A model generated the notes under the pieces. That model saw only the letters and a list, made by a program, of their open reading frames with translations. It was not told the DNA's origin and did not search any database. Shown in pieces: positions 1-10,932 of a DNA stretch of 53,515 bases. Each line of letters begins with the position of its first letter. Positions within the stretch are counted from its first letter, which is position 1. Origin of the DNA: Fragilaria crotonensis (lineage: Eukaryota; Bacillariophyta; Fragilariophyceae; Fragilariales; Fragilariaceae); assembly GCA_022925895.1 (NCBI GenBank), contig JAKSYS010000429.1:1-53515 (forward strand), read 5' to 3'. The translations under genes were made by a program, and so were the position numbers.

Positions 1-700
1 CGTTGTGTGAAAACACGATGGGTAGTTTGGGGTTGGCGCGATTGAAAATGGTAGGATTGTTGACGGGTAGAATGTGCGTGCTGATTGTAGTTGCGTTGAT
101 TTTGAGGCGGTAGTGTGAGACCACGGGATTCGTCAATGTTGGAGATGGCTCTCAAGTTCGGCGAATGGTGGCAGACTTCGTCGTTTAGTTCAGCTCGGCG
201 GATATCGGCGTCGAAGCGTTGATAAGATGCGGCGTAAAAGGAGTGATTGCTTCCCACGAACGGTGCGTTTGATGAGTTCGGCGTCGGTGTTGGGGATTCC
301 AGCATGATAGCAGTCGCGCGTAAGGATGCGGATGCGGTTTAGGTAAGAGGTGGCGACTTCATGATGTGGTTGTTTGATGGAACAAAAGCTTCGCGAGTCG
401 CTCGATGATCAGAGTTAGCGGTGCACAATGGCGTCGTAGAGTAAGAATCGCAGTGCGGGCGTCTGGTGGGCCATCAATGATATGTTTTTGGCAAGGGTCG
501 CAGACGTTTGTAAAGATCAGGTTGTAAAGTGCGGTGCCGACAAATGGGTGTGAATAAGAGACTTGTTTGGCCAAAGATCAAAGACTTGGCGTCCGGGGAA
601 ATGTTGCAAACAATTCGAAGGTTGTCGATGAAGGTGTTAAAATGGCGGCGGCGTGGCCGAAGGTCGGTTGGGTAAGCCAATTTGCGAAGGTTTGCATTTT
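1..700 (-). pseudogene. Ty1/copia-like gag (UBN2-type) fragment, frameshifted
   Basis: Reading the minus strand from about 700 to 1 across at least three frames gives pieces in the order expected for a copia gag of the UBN2/DUF4219 type: RKLAYPTDLRPRRRHFNTF near 650, VGTALYNLIF near 540, DARTAILTLRRHC near 450, EVATSYLNRIRILTRDC near 340 and YQRFDADIRRAELND near 210. The last piece runs into a region rich in Gln and Asn. The family packages retroelement RNA into virus-like particles. Frame changes fall near 590, 360 and 240. The 3' end is cut by the window edge. The order of the pieces and the spacing of the Leu/Arg-rich helices make chance unlikely; whether the element is dead or merely mis-sequenced is open. 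Confidence 0.6.
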
Positions 701-1174
701 GGCGTACTAAAAGCGTCTTGGTTAGGTCTTCAATTGGGGATAAGTGAAGTCGGTTCGCGTGGAGGATGTGAGTGCATCAGGCGATGTCTGCTGGATGTGT
801 TGTGGGTCTTGCTCTGAGTCATGATCGGTGTCGTCGTCAAAGAAGGTGTCGACAGTTGGTGGGTATGCAAAGTGGCATGGGTCGCCTGGCGCGGAGTTGG
901 GCGTGCGGAAGCGAGTTTTTGATTTTCTGGGGAGTTTGGTGATCATTTTCAGAATTGGCCGTTTTTGTGTAGATTTGGTAGGTTTCGTATTGGGAGGTTG
1001 AATAATTTTGCTTTGTTGAGTTTGGGGTTGCGAAAGATTTTGTGATGGATTTGGTGGTTGAGGTTCGAATTCCGGGTGGTAAGTTTTTGGAAGGTATAAT
1101 TTGGGCGTCGTCGAAAAGTTGTTGAAATCGGAGGTTGTGGGTTCAGTCGGTTGTGGCCGGATCGTGAGGTAATT

Positions 1175-2023
1175 TTACGTTTTCGGCGTGAGAATGCCTG
1201 AAAATGCATCGGAAATGCGTTGAAGAGGGCCAGAAGTAGGTTTTGCAGTTGGAGGTGAATTCGAGGGTGTTTTGGCTTGTGAACTGCTTGTTTCGGGCAA
1301 GTTTGGTGGTGAAATCGTGAGATTTTGTTGCGTTCCGGGTAGTTGTTGAGTTTCTTGTGTGTAATCGGTGTACGTGGTTTCTGCGTCGGAAATTAGCTGT
1401 TGGGAGTGAGTTTCCGTGCTGTTCGCATCGTTTTGCGTTGGATTTTCGCTGGTAGTGTCACTTTGTGTGGGATTTTCGCTGTCGGGGTCGTCGTGCGCGA
1501 AAACTGTAGTTTCAGGTTCGTTTGCTGCAAGATTTTCGTTTTGTGGGTCGTTTTGTGCAGAAATTTCGTGCTGGGGGTCCGGGGTTCGAGTCGGATCGGA
1601 AAATAAAGCGGAACGGCGAGTTTTTACGGCAAGACATGCAAAATGTGGTCCAGAAAATGTAGTTTTATCCTGTTGGAAGGTAATTATGTTGTTACTTGTA
1701 ACTAATTCCATCTGATTGGGACAGCCTAGGCTATCACAGATAGAAAAAGGTAAGTAACCAGCATAACAACCAGGATAAGACAGACATTGTAGACTAGACT
1801 CACCATTGTAGCCATTGGCTGAAGGGTGAATCAGGTCCCATTTGATCAATGAATGGAAACTCAGGATGAGACTCTTTCTCATTGTAATAATAAGAAAGAT
1901 GATTGTTGAAAGTTGGATCTCAGGGTCACGGAGGGCATCAATGAGATGTGGCAATGCCCAGGCTTGATAGATTGATTCCTCAAGTGGACCAGTTGTGAAA
2001 ACTGGTATCATGCGAATAGCCAA
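1175..2023 (-). pseudogene. Retroelement-associated ORF, Ser/Thr/Gln-rich, unknown
   Basis: This 282-codon minus-strand frame has a hydrophobic first half and a second half dominated by Asp, Asn, Gln, Ser and Thr, with short imperfect repeats of the type SENPTQ and TQNDAN around residues 180-210. It lies directly upstream of the gag-like region and in the same orientation. The low-complexity part resembles the disordered leader that precedes gag in large diatom retroelements, but I recognise no domain. It starts just outside a long stretch with stops in all frames (2024-2226). It is treated as part of the decayed element and not as a host gene. Confidence 0.3.
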
Positions 2024-2226
2024 GGAAAGGGGACCGTTTTGGGATCGCGAGCGACGTGCTTACTGGAATCAGGGTGGCGACGCAGGTTAGCGGCGCTGAT
2101 TGGAATCAGTCGGGGTCGCCAATGTGATAGGAAAGAATTGGTTTGGCAAGTTGGGCTTTGAACAAAGCTTGGACTGACAATCTGTTGTAGGGTTCTCCAT
2201 CTCTGTTGCTGATGATTGGTTGTTGA

Positions 2227-3190
2227 TCATGGTTGAAAGTGGTGGGAAGATTCCTGCTCTTGCTGTAGGTTTAGCAATCTCAGTTGATGAACCATTAGAG
2301 TAGGAGTTGGACGCAAGTGGGAGCCTTGGAACATGATAACGTGAGGAGGATGGTTCCTGGGGAGAATGCCGGTCGGGTCCTTTGGATTCACAAGTTGCGC
2401 AACTCGGTAGAGGATATACTCGAAGTGCGGAAGGAAGTCAATCGAGAAGTTGATGCCGTTGGTAGGGACTGGAGTGAGGTCAGAGTAGACATCCATGTAG
2501 TAGGTTTCCTCATTTGCTTCTGTTGGTTGCAGGGTAAACAGTTGGAGGAAGTCCAGAGGTTGGCAGACCACATAGTTGATTGCAAGTGTGTCATCATTGA
2601 CATCATCAAGATCCAATTGAACAAGAGAGGGCCTGGTAATCATGGGAAGCAGGTTGCAAAGTTGGACAAGAATAGATCTGCAGGTGGAAGGTTGCCAATA
2701 TGGAAGCGGTTGTTGGATAATTCTGGTTCCCTCGATCGTCGTCGCGTCTTGCGATTAATGAGACCATGTTCGAATAAGGCAAGGCGAATGATTGTCTGGG
2801 CAGTTCGCAAGGCAATCGATCGTTGTTCCTCGTCGTCCAATCGAAAGAATTCGTGTATGCGACAAGATAGGGATTCGCGCGAGCGAATTCAATTCCACGC
2901 GAAACATTTTCCGATAGCGTTTCAATCCGCGATAAGGAATGCAAAAGGCAGGGAAAGATCGGCTTCAAAGAAGGCATGGTTAGCAAAGCGGGGCGTCCGA
3001 AAAGTAGTGGTATCAGGAACAAACTTAGAGCGGCAGCGGTAGACTTGATATCTTTGGCGATCTGGAACAAGTGTTTCGGGTAGAGGTCGTGTTGACGAAA
3101 TCCGTGTCGGTGGTATGTGCTGTGGCGGTGGTGGGTTATGTAGTAGAGTCGGAGCGCGTAGATGAGTCCGACAGCACATTGCGTTTCCAT
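2227..3190 (-). pseudogene. Retroelement-associated coding remnants, two overlapping frames
   Basis: Two minus-strand frames, 2606-3190 and 2227-2643, follow one another with a small overlap and would join by one frameshift. The first reads as a Leu/Arg-rich segment with ALRLYYITHHRHS near its start; the second is acidic with PLDFLQLFTLQPTE. The plus strand also has a 241-codon frame here (2317-3042), but it has the Arg/Gly/Val-rich composition of an antisense shadow. I recognise no family. The region is interpreted as an eroded open reading frame of the retroelement block. Confidence 0.25.
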
Positions 3191-4003
3191 CGGGCAGTGG
3201 GAGGGTTTTCGTAGAAGTCGCGGGTGATGTCGTAGTACTTATCCGGGATGCCGAAGGTCAAAAGGAGCGTTGTTCGTCGGTGAAATGCTGGGTTAGCAAG
3301 TTGGTAGCACGGTTCAGAGTGTGAATCATGCCGAGTAGGTAGAACTTGTCGTCGCGGGAATACCGAGGGAGTTAGGACTTGGCATCTGGTGTCTGAGAGT
3401 GATGTGGCGCGATATAGGCTTCATGTCGGGTGACGTGATGTCGCGAATGTGATGAACTTCCGGTGGAGCGGCGAGAAAGTTGAGACAGAAAGCTGCGATA
3501 GTGGTGCTGATTTCGATGCAAAGCGGTAGGTCGCGTAGATGGATGGTACCGTTCAGTGGGTCGTCCAGCGTAGCTTCTGAGAACATCAAGGCCGATGATG
3601 GATGGTGAGCTGGGTCCTGGAACATTGCATAAGGGCGTTGGTGAACTGGGGCAAGAGGATTCAAATGCCTTAGGGGCGGTTCAGGAAAAAGTGGGGTAGC
3701 ATCCGGACTGGTTGTTGAGTTGCTGCTTTGGGTAGCTCATTAAGTGCTTCCAAAATTGGGTTAGTTGCTGTTTCTTCCACAAATTCCTCTTCAATGCTTT
3801 CAATGATCATGGGTTCTGGCATGATTTCAACTTCTGGTAAGACTTCAGGGTCAGGAACAGGGTCAGAAGCAGGGTAAAAGTTAACAGATGGCTTAGTTGG
3901 TGAATTATCACTGGGGAGTAATAATTTTCACCAACATCAGCACAATCAGGAGTCAGGGAAGAGGGTAAATCTTCCAATTTGATAGGAACAGGATGCTGGA
4001 CAC

Positions 4004-5360
4004 TCAAGGAAGTGGAGAAAGGCTGGGATCAGTGGGATTGTGGGCTCTGTAGGCACACTGGGGTGGACTGGATTGGATCGCCGTACCGTCCACGACAGTA
4101 AACTCGACAGTATCATCATCATCACAGTACGATTCCAAGGCCTTTTCTTCAGCAGTTAGGGGCCGCGTGGTGCAAAGTGGACAAAGGGTCGATATCAAAC
4201 GAGTCATCGGTAGGCGAAGCGGGCTGGGAAAATGGTCGAGTGGATGCGTCATCGGCAGAATGGTCATTGAAGTTGGGACGCGGGGACGGTGTCTCAGGAT
4301 AACACGGACTGTAAATACGGCGGTTGTCGGGGACTGTGGCGCTGACGCGAAGGGAGTTTGGACGGAATCTGGAGTTTCGGCACAAAAATTACGAGTCCCG
4401 AGTTCAGCGCTGCGGTCATGACACGTCATAGTTTTCGTTCGCGAGGCTGCAGAGTTGTCGACGTCCACCAATACGCGCGGGGGCGAGGGAAAATTTTGAA
4501 CAGTCATTTCTCGAGAACCATCTGTCGGAATTCGCTCAAATTTGGCCAGGATGTCGACCATACGGTGTGCTGGCGGCACGGAGTGTGAGTTTCGTTGCCC
4601 GATTACGCTGCGAACGAGGATGAGCAAATCAAGAATGGGCATCAACTGTTCATCTCCAGTCATCTTGATGGCAATTATGACAAGGTCTTCAAGGTCCTCA
4701 TGATGCTGTAGAAAGCCAGTAAACTCAGTGAGGGTTGGAGTATAACCGAAGGAAGCAATTCTGTGGGTAAAAGTGGCGATTTCTGACTCCAGGCCAGGAT
4801 GACTGGGGTGGATGAGTGTGGGAGGTTCTTTGGATTCTCCCTGGCATGTGCTTTCTGGCTGAGGGAGGCTGATACCTTGATGGTGAAGGATGGAATGGGA
4901 GGTTAAAAAGATGAGCAAAGAGACAGTCATGGAGATCTTTGCATGTCTTCTGAAGGGTGGTGAAGCCAGATGGATTCATGCACCCGGGAGCTTGAAAAAT
5001 TGGATTGTGAGCAGGTTGGGCAAAGTTGGTCAAGGTGGTAACTTTTGCGGTTGGAATGCTTGGAGTGTTGGCTCTGGACTTGTAGGTGAGCGTGGGAGGC
5101 GAATTTGGAGCTTTCTGGGGCGTTTTCAAGTCGTTCGTATCATCGGTGAGATCGATTACGTTGTGTTCGTTCGGGTTAGTGCGGCGCTTGGCGGCGGTAG
5201 TAGTGTGCTCCTCTGTAGTAAAAACATCAGTAGGTCCAATGTTATTGCTCATAACATTGGTAGATGCAGCAGGTAAGGTAGTTGGACCGTTTTTGTTTGT
5301 AGTTTCGCCCATTTTGTTGTAGTAGTTGTCCATGGTAGTTGTGGTTGTAGTGGTCTGCAT
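4004..5360 (-). pseudogene. Retroelement-associated coding remnants, Pro/Thr-rich
   Basis: Two overlapping minus-strand frames, 4725-5360 and 4004-4930, together give a long Thr/Pro/Asn-rich product. It begins with a Thr run (MQTTTTTTTMDNYY), continues through an acidic Asp/Thr linker (VIDLTDDTND) and a His/Leu-rich segment. A further minus-strand frame upstream (5249-5700) carries TSDDIDDIIEEDRN and a Lys/Arg cluster that could be a nuclear localisation signal. No known domain is visible. The low complexity and frame changes fit a disordered, decaying retroelement leader region. Confidence 0.25.
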
Positions 5361-5784
5361 CTTTGCAGCCTTCTTGGTGGTAGAAGTAGCCCTGTGGCTA
5401 ACTTTAGTGTCCTGCTGTGGTGGAGCTGCAAAAGCCTGCTGCTTGCGCTCGTCGGGGTGGAGGTTGCGATCCTCTTCAATAATATCATCGATGTCGTCGG
5501 AGGTTAACTTGCAGACGTCAAAATAGGCGGGACCTTTCTCAGAGGTGCGCCTCTTCTTCTTGTTGTTTGGGAGGTCCTGATCGTCATCAGGGGTAGTGGT
5601 TGGAGAAGGGATGTAACGGACACGGGAGGGGAGCTTGGATTTCTTCGGAGATCCATAGGCTAGGGCACCTTTGTAGAGGGCGGGATGGGTGGGCGTGTCA
5701 GGAGGGACAGGAGATGCGCCGAGTTCGGCGGGGTGGTCGACGTTAGCGTCGAACGCGTCAGGGTTAGCGCCTTTGGAGGCGGAC

Positions 5785-6175
5785 CTAGAGGCGCGAGGGG
5801 CAAGGGGGCGGAGGTAAGTTCTGCATGGTGGACTTGAAAAGTTCTGTTGCCTTCAAGGGTGAGTTTAAATCCGTTGCTGGCGAATCAAAAGGCGAGAAAT
5901 TAATAGCAGTTAAGCGTAGGTTCTTAACGGCCGTAGGTAGATTCGACCAATGATCGGAGACATTGGTCGAGTATTTCCTCGACGGTAGAGCCTTGGACCG
6001 GTGGTACGAGGCGAGCAACCATGACAGTATTCGTGTGATCGGTACGCGAGTACTGGCCGACGGTAGACTTAAGGTTAGTAGGACCTAGAAGTCTGCCGTC
6101 GGACTTGACGGGAGAGGAAGCGAACGTGACGGATCGTCCAGCTTTGGGCGTAGGAGTCCTGAAGATGTGGACCAT
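5785..6175 (-). pseudogene. First ORF of the retroelement block
   Basis: The rightmost minus-strand frame opens with MVHIFRTPTPKAGRSV and continues to a stop at 5924; a second frame (5785-6018) picks up with VKNLRLTAINFSPFD, so one frameshift near 5935 links them. The opening methionine follows an AT-rich stretch with no coding signal, which makes this the likely 5' end of the element's coding region. I do not recognise the protein. The segment VEEILDQCLRSLVE is predicted helical and could belong to a small capsid-like fold, but that is a guess. Confidence 0.3.
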
Positions 6176-6783
6176 GATGGTAGATTTGTTGTTACAAATA
6201 TGTAGAAGATGTAGAACTAAGTAGTAAAGGCCTTTACTGTTTTTGGTTTGTGGAAATTATAAGTTAAAATGTAGATGAAAAATGAAAGTGAGATCTCAAT
6301 ATTAGTTGGAGTCTCACAAAGTTATGTTGCTTTAATCCCACTTGTTGAGTGGTGTTTGAGTTATGAATCCCATAGTAAAGTTGTGTTGTCAATAAAATTG
6401 ACAACATAACAGATTTGAATACTTAGGGAAACTCAGGGCAACATGATTTAAATTCCTTGCGTGGTCGCGGGATCCAGAGTTCTGATTCGCAGAACTACTG
6501 GAACGAGTCACGGACAGACGAAGGAAAATAAAGGACTGTCTACCGTATTACCGTATGGTATTTAACCTTACAGTAATTACGAGTGACAGTGTGACAGAGT
6601 GACAGTATGTAGATCTTTAACATTTTACTCAATTAGAGGATCGCGCCGAACTTTCGGTTAACTGCATAGGAAGTTTCAAGAGATGCCTCCCTCCATTGCA
6701 ACGACCAGCTTCCTCAGATAAGGCAATCAACACAGTTAACTTGGTGATCGTTAGTCTACCAACAGACAGGCTTCAAGCTTCTT
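6176..6783. other. Non-coding spacer with AT-rich hairpin
   Basis: This spacer separates the retroelement block from the repeat-protein gene. It is AT-rich, lacks open frames, and contains a 14-bp inverted repeat with a 3-nt loop (6380-6410) and a small near-tandem octamer series of the type agtgacag at about 6582-6606. If the block to the left is an LTR element, its leader or 5' LTR should lie here, but I could not identify matching LTR ends. Confidence 0.4.
6380..6410. repeat. 14-bp inverted repeat (hairpin) next to the retroelement block
   Basis: The left arm gttgtgttgtcaat (6380-6393) and right arm attgacaacataac (6397-6410) pair over 14 bp with one G-T pair and a three-base aaa loop. 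A related gttatgttgc motif occurs about 60 bp upstream. It could be an RNA hairpin in the element's leader or a chance structure in AT-rich DNA. Confidence 0.7.
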
Positions 6784-9700
6784 ATGAAGTCAATAAGACG
6801 GACACTCCTTATTCGCAATGATGAACTGTCAACAAGCGATGATGACCTTGAACGAGGGTTGCACAAAAAGTTGAAAGGTAAAGAAAGGGCAGAGTGGATC
6901 GTTCCTATTTGGCAGCGAGATCGTACCACATACCTGGAAACTCCTGGTTCCAAGATTGGTGGCAGTTCGTATATGCCAATAACCACCCAATTTTGGCCTC
7001 TGCTGCCATGATCGGCACCACCCAGTAACAAATGGAACAAGGATTCTTGTTTTCTGGGGACACTATCGGCAAGTTTAGCAATCTTCAATCTCTTTTACCT
7101 CTATTTCTATTGGAAGGGTCAAGCGGATGCGATTGCCATTTCGAGTAATGTCACGATCAGCACTGACGATGACTACTTGGATATGCGGAGCGTCGTGGTT
7201 CACCAGTGGCAGTTTTATCTGTGGACCCTTGGTGCACTGCTGGCGTCACTCTATAACACGTCTATCTGGACCGTCGCCGCGTGCGCTGTCTGCGCTCCCG
7301 GTGGCAGATTTGCAACTCTGAGTCACTTGCGCTGGGTGGGTAAAATATTGGTATTTGTCATTGTTTTCGCGACGGCAGCCATCGCGATCGTTCTCGTCAT
7401 CTATCGCGCAAATGTTGAAGGCGACACTGTTATAGAAAAGGATTTTAATGGAGTGGTTGAACAAATTGACATTGAAAATGCAATGAAACCTCAGGCCAAC
7501 TTGTATTTGAAAGCTTGGGCGGTTCAACTGCCCTCTCTACCTTCGTCTATGATGCCGTAATACAACGGTCTTCTTCTCCGGCATCTTGGCATGTGGCGGA
7601 GATTTTCCCATCCTTGGAGGACGACCCTATGAGAAGAGGAAGGAAGCTCAAAGGCTCACCAAGGAAAGGAGGAGAAGCCGTAGGAGCATCCGCGAGAGAG
7701 TTCGGTTGTCCATTACCGCAGGCGACGACTCCTGCCAGTCAGATGACGAGGCACAAGCATTCATGAAGGCGCGCCGTGAAAGCAAGCGCGATAGCGTTCG
7801 ATCTTCCAGGAGCCAGAAAAGAAGCTTCAAACTTGGCACCAGTTTCCGGAGGTCGAAACGTCTTTCTGCCGATAAGTCCGTGCTTCGACGGCCTTCCACA
7901 AGCTCAAGAAAGCTCGAAGGTCGAAGAAAGTCGAAAAGCGGGTCTACTGATGCTTCGAGCAGTGTTGATTCCAGTGACTTTCTATCAGATGACTCCACTG
8001 AATCAAATGTGGAGGCTCAAGAGTCGGCGAAGGAGCGCCGAAGAAGCAAACGTACAGGTGATGCGTTCGAAAGGGACGAGGTACGCAGAAGCAGGAAGGC
8101 GAGTTTTAAAGACGACAGATCGGGAAGCGTGTGTCTGCTGATGATCACGGCAGAATCTCAAAGACGCGAGAAGGTCGAAGAAAGTCGAAGCGGGATTCCA
8201 CTGCTGCGATCAAGGGCAATGCGGATGACGATTTGTCAATTGAATCCCTTGAATCAGGCGACGATGCCCAACTGTCGGCGAAGGAGCGTCGAAAACGAAG
8301 AAAATCGAAACGGGATTCCACTGCTGAGATCAAGAGCAATGCGGATGACGATGTATCAATTGAATCCATTGAAATAAGCGACGATGCCCCACTGTCGCCG
8401 AAGGAGCGTCGAAAGCGAAGAAAGTCGAAACGGGATTCCACTGCTGAGATCAAGAGCAATGCGGATGACGATTTGTCAATTGAATCCATTGAATTAAGCG
8501 ACAATGCCCCACCTTCGGCGAAGGAGCGTCGAAAACGCAGAAAGTCGAAACGGGATTCCACTGCTGCGATCAAGAGCATTGCGGATGACGATTTGTCAAT
8601 TGAATCCATTGAAACAGGCGACAATGCCCCACTGTCAGCGAAGGAGCGTCGAAAGCGAAGAAAGTCGAAACGGGATTCCACTGCCGCGATCAAGAGCAAT
8701 GCGGATGACGATTTGTCAATTGAATCCATTGAAACAGGCGACAATGCCCCACTGTCAGCGAAGGAGCGTCGAAAACGAAGAAAGTCGAAACGGGATTCCA
8801 CTGCTGCGATCAAGAGCATTGCGGATGATGATTTGTCAATTGAATCCATTGAAACAGGCGACAATGCCCCACTGTCAGCGAAGGAGCGTCGAAAACGAAG
8901 AAAGTCGAAACGGGATTCCACTGCCGCGATCAAGAGCAATGCGGATGACGACTTGTCAATTGAATCCATTGAATTAAGCGACAATGCCCCACCTTCGGCG
9001 AAGGAGCGTCGAAAGCGAAGAAAGTCGAAACGGGATTCCACTGCTGCGATCAAGAGCAATGCGGATGGCGAATCGTCAGTAGCATCCATTGAAACAGGCG
9101 TCGAGGCCCCACTGTCTGCGAAGGAGCTTCCAAAACGCAACGACGACCGAAGTTCAGGAAAGCTGGCTTCTACGAACGATCTGGGTAGAGCCTCAATGAA
9201 AGGCGAAGGTCGAAGAAAGACGAAACGGGATTCCAGCTCAGCGATCAACATTAATGTGGGTGGGGACCCAGCGAATAAATCTAAATCGGATGAGGTGGAG
9301 GCTGAAGCTGAGGTGCCCTCCAAGGACCTTCCAAAAGACAGAGGCGACGTCAAGAAAAGCGGGAAAAAGAAGACTCGCATCAAAGACGGCGACGGTTCCC
9401 GAAAAGGTGACTATGTTGATGATGAGCTTAAACTTTCAAATCTTGAGAGTCAAAGGCAGTCCAAGAGGAATTCCTCAAGCGAACCGAATGTATCAGGTGG
9501 AGATGCACAAGAGGCTTCGAAGGAGACGCGTAAAAAAGCCAAAGGCGACGAACGTCCGAGAGAAACGTTGAATATTGATGATCCCGACAAAGCTTCAGAG
9601 AAGGTTCAAGGTCGACGAAAGTCGAAACGGGATTCCACAGCAACGATGAATGTCAATGTGGAAAGGCACCCAAGCAACGAATCCACTAAAGCAGACGACG

Positions 9701-10932
9701 ATATTCAACCGTCCGCAAAGGCGAATCGAAAGAACAATGACATCGGTGATCCTTTGAAACAAGGCGAGTCAAAACCAAGCAGGAAGGCAAGGTTGAAAGT
9801 GGACAACAGTCCCGTAATGGCGGAGTCTGTCGATGATACCGGCAGAAACTTAATGAAGCTTGAAGGTCGGAGAAAATCAAAAGGGGATTCCCCCGAGGTG
9901 GCTCAAGAGTCTTCGAAGGAGCGTCGACAAAGCGAACGCTTGGGTGACACGCGAACGAGCACGAAAGCATTGCTCAAGACCACCATATCAGGAGGCGATG
10001 AAGGCGACGCGTCAGAAGAGATGGCTCAAGCCAATGAGAGAAGGAAAAGTGGAAAGGGCGAGGGTGATTATAGTGGACTTTCGAAGGACGAGCAAACCAA
10101 GAGCTCAGGTCGTAGAAAACCAAAACGCGATTCCCCTGCAGTGTCGGACGTGAATCGTGATGCTGCTTTTTTGACCGAAACAACCCAATCGAACGAGGTG
10201 GCTCAAGAGTCTACGGAGGAGCGTCGAAAAAGTAAACGCTTAAGTGCTGCTTTCAACGAGGACACACAAACCAGCTCGAAGGCATTGCTGAAGACGACCG
10301 TGTCAGGAGGTGCTGAGGCCGAAGCGCCAGATGCAGTGACTCAAACCAGTAAGAGAAGGAAGAGAGGGAAGATCGAAGGTGAAGATAATGCATTTCCGAA
10401 GGTCGAGCAGACGAAGAGCTCAAAGGCACCGATGACGGACATCGCGTCCGATGGCACTACGCGAAAATCGAAAGGCTTGTCTTCGAAGGAGTCAGTGTCA
10501 GCAGACAAAGGACCTACCAAAACGCATACTAAGCCAGAAGGTCGAAGGGAGTCAAAACGGGATCCAACCGTACCGGGATCGAAGCCGTCTGATGACGCTC
10601 CCAAGACATTCGAAACAAAGGATGCATCGACCGAAGGCGTCCTACCAGCTGATGATGCGAAAGGAGGCCGAGTGTCTGAAACCAACCCAAAAGATTCGAA
10701 GAAACAGAGTGCCAAGTCTGCAAAGGAACCTCCTGAAGGCTCAGATACACGGGGGAAGAGCCAAAAGACGAAGAAACTCAAAAGAGATGATAAAACAGAG
10801 GAGGGCGTTGCCATCGATGTCGACGGAGGTGGCCAACAGGTTGAGAAGGATGAACGAAAGAAAAAAAAAGGAAAAAAGAAACGTCAAATGCAGGATAAGT
10901 CGCAGGGTCAGGTTGAGTCGCCAAAAGCATAA
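6784..10932 (+). CDS. Membrane protein fused to a long Lys/Arg/Ser/Asp repeat tail (frameshifted)
   Basis: The reading starts at an ATG at 6784 with a short charged N-terminus, then continues through hydrophobic segments (FLGTLSASLAIFNLFYLY, FYLWTLGALLASLYN, VGKILVFVIVFATAAIAIV and a weaker TTVFFSGILACGG) and ends in a tail of over 1,000 residues. The tail alternates strongly basic runs (KERRKRRKSKRDS) and acidic runs (DDDLSIESIE). Its core is eight 40-residue units; later units are looser but keep the GRRKSKRDS signature. RRKS and KRDS sites look like targets for basophilic kinases. The frame shifts by one base near 7513, 7555 and 8121-8124 (a GGG run), and a TGA at 7009 interrupts the start; a 57-nt GT...AG intron (6969-7025) would remove it. 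I recognise no family. A membrane-anchored polyampholyte would suit biosilica or scaffold roles, but that is inference. Confidence 0.55.
8161..9120 (+). repeat. Eight tandem 120-bp coding repeats (40-residue units)
   Basis: The DNA repeats with an exact 120-bp period from 8161 to 9120, with units starting at 8161, 8281, 8401, 8521, 8641, 8761, 8881 and 9001. Each unit encodes a basic half (KERRKRRKSKRDSTA) and an acidic half (NADDDLSIESIE). Inner units differ at only a few bases, for example aat/att and aca/tta variants that alternate between units, which suggests recent duplication of two-unit blocks (240 bp). Outer units are more divergent. The period is a multiple of three, so the repeat has been kept in frame. 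Confidence 0.95.

Larger units (their letters stand above)
1..6175 (-). mobile_element. Decayed LTR-retroelement block with copia-type gag at its downstream end
   Basis: All long reading frames here lie on the minus strand but jump between frames every few hundred bases. The plus strand is G/T-rich throughout, giving the minus strand a Pro/Thr/Asn/Ser-rich product. At the left edge the minus strand reads as a Ty1/copia-type gag, so the reverse transcriptase and integrase part, if present, would lie beyond base 1. The roughly 5.4 kb upstream of the gag is unusually long for a gag leader and may belong to a second or nested element. I found no long terminal repeat or convincing primer-binding site. 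The assignment rests on the gag similarity; the rest is inferred from strand and composition. Confidence 0.5.

Noticed and set aside
2003..2010. tggtatca resembling an initiator-Met primer-binding site
   Set aside because: It is on the plus strand whereas the element is coded on the minus strand, the match is only 8 bases, and no LTR abuts it.
2317..3042. 241-codon plus-strand frame
   Set aside because: Composition (Arg, Gly, Val rich) matches an antisense shadow of the minus-strand retroelement block.
8145..9383. 412-codon minus-strand frame opposite the 120-bp repeats
   Set aside because: It is the antisense of the in-frame repeat; the plus strand continues far beyond it with consistent charge patterning.
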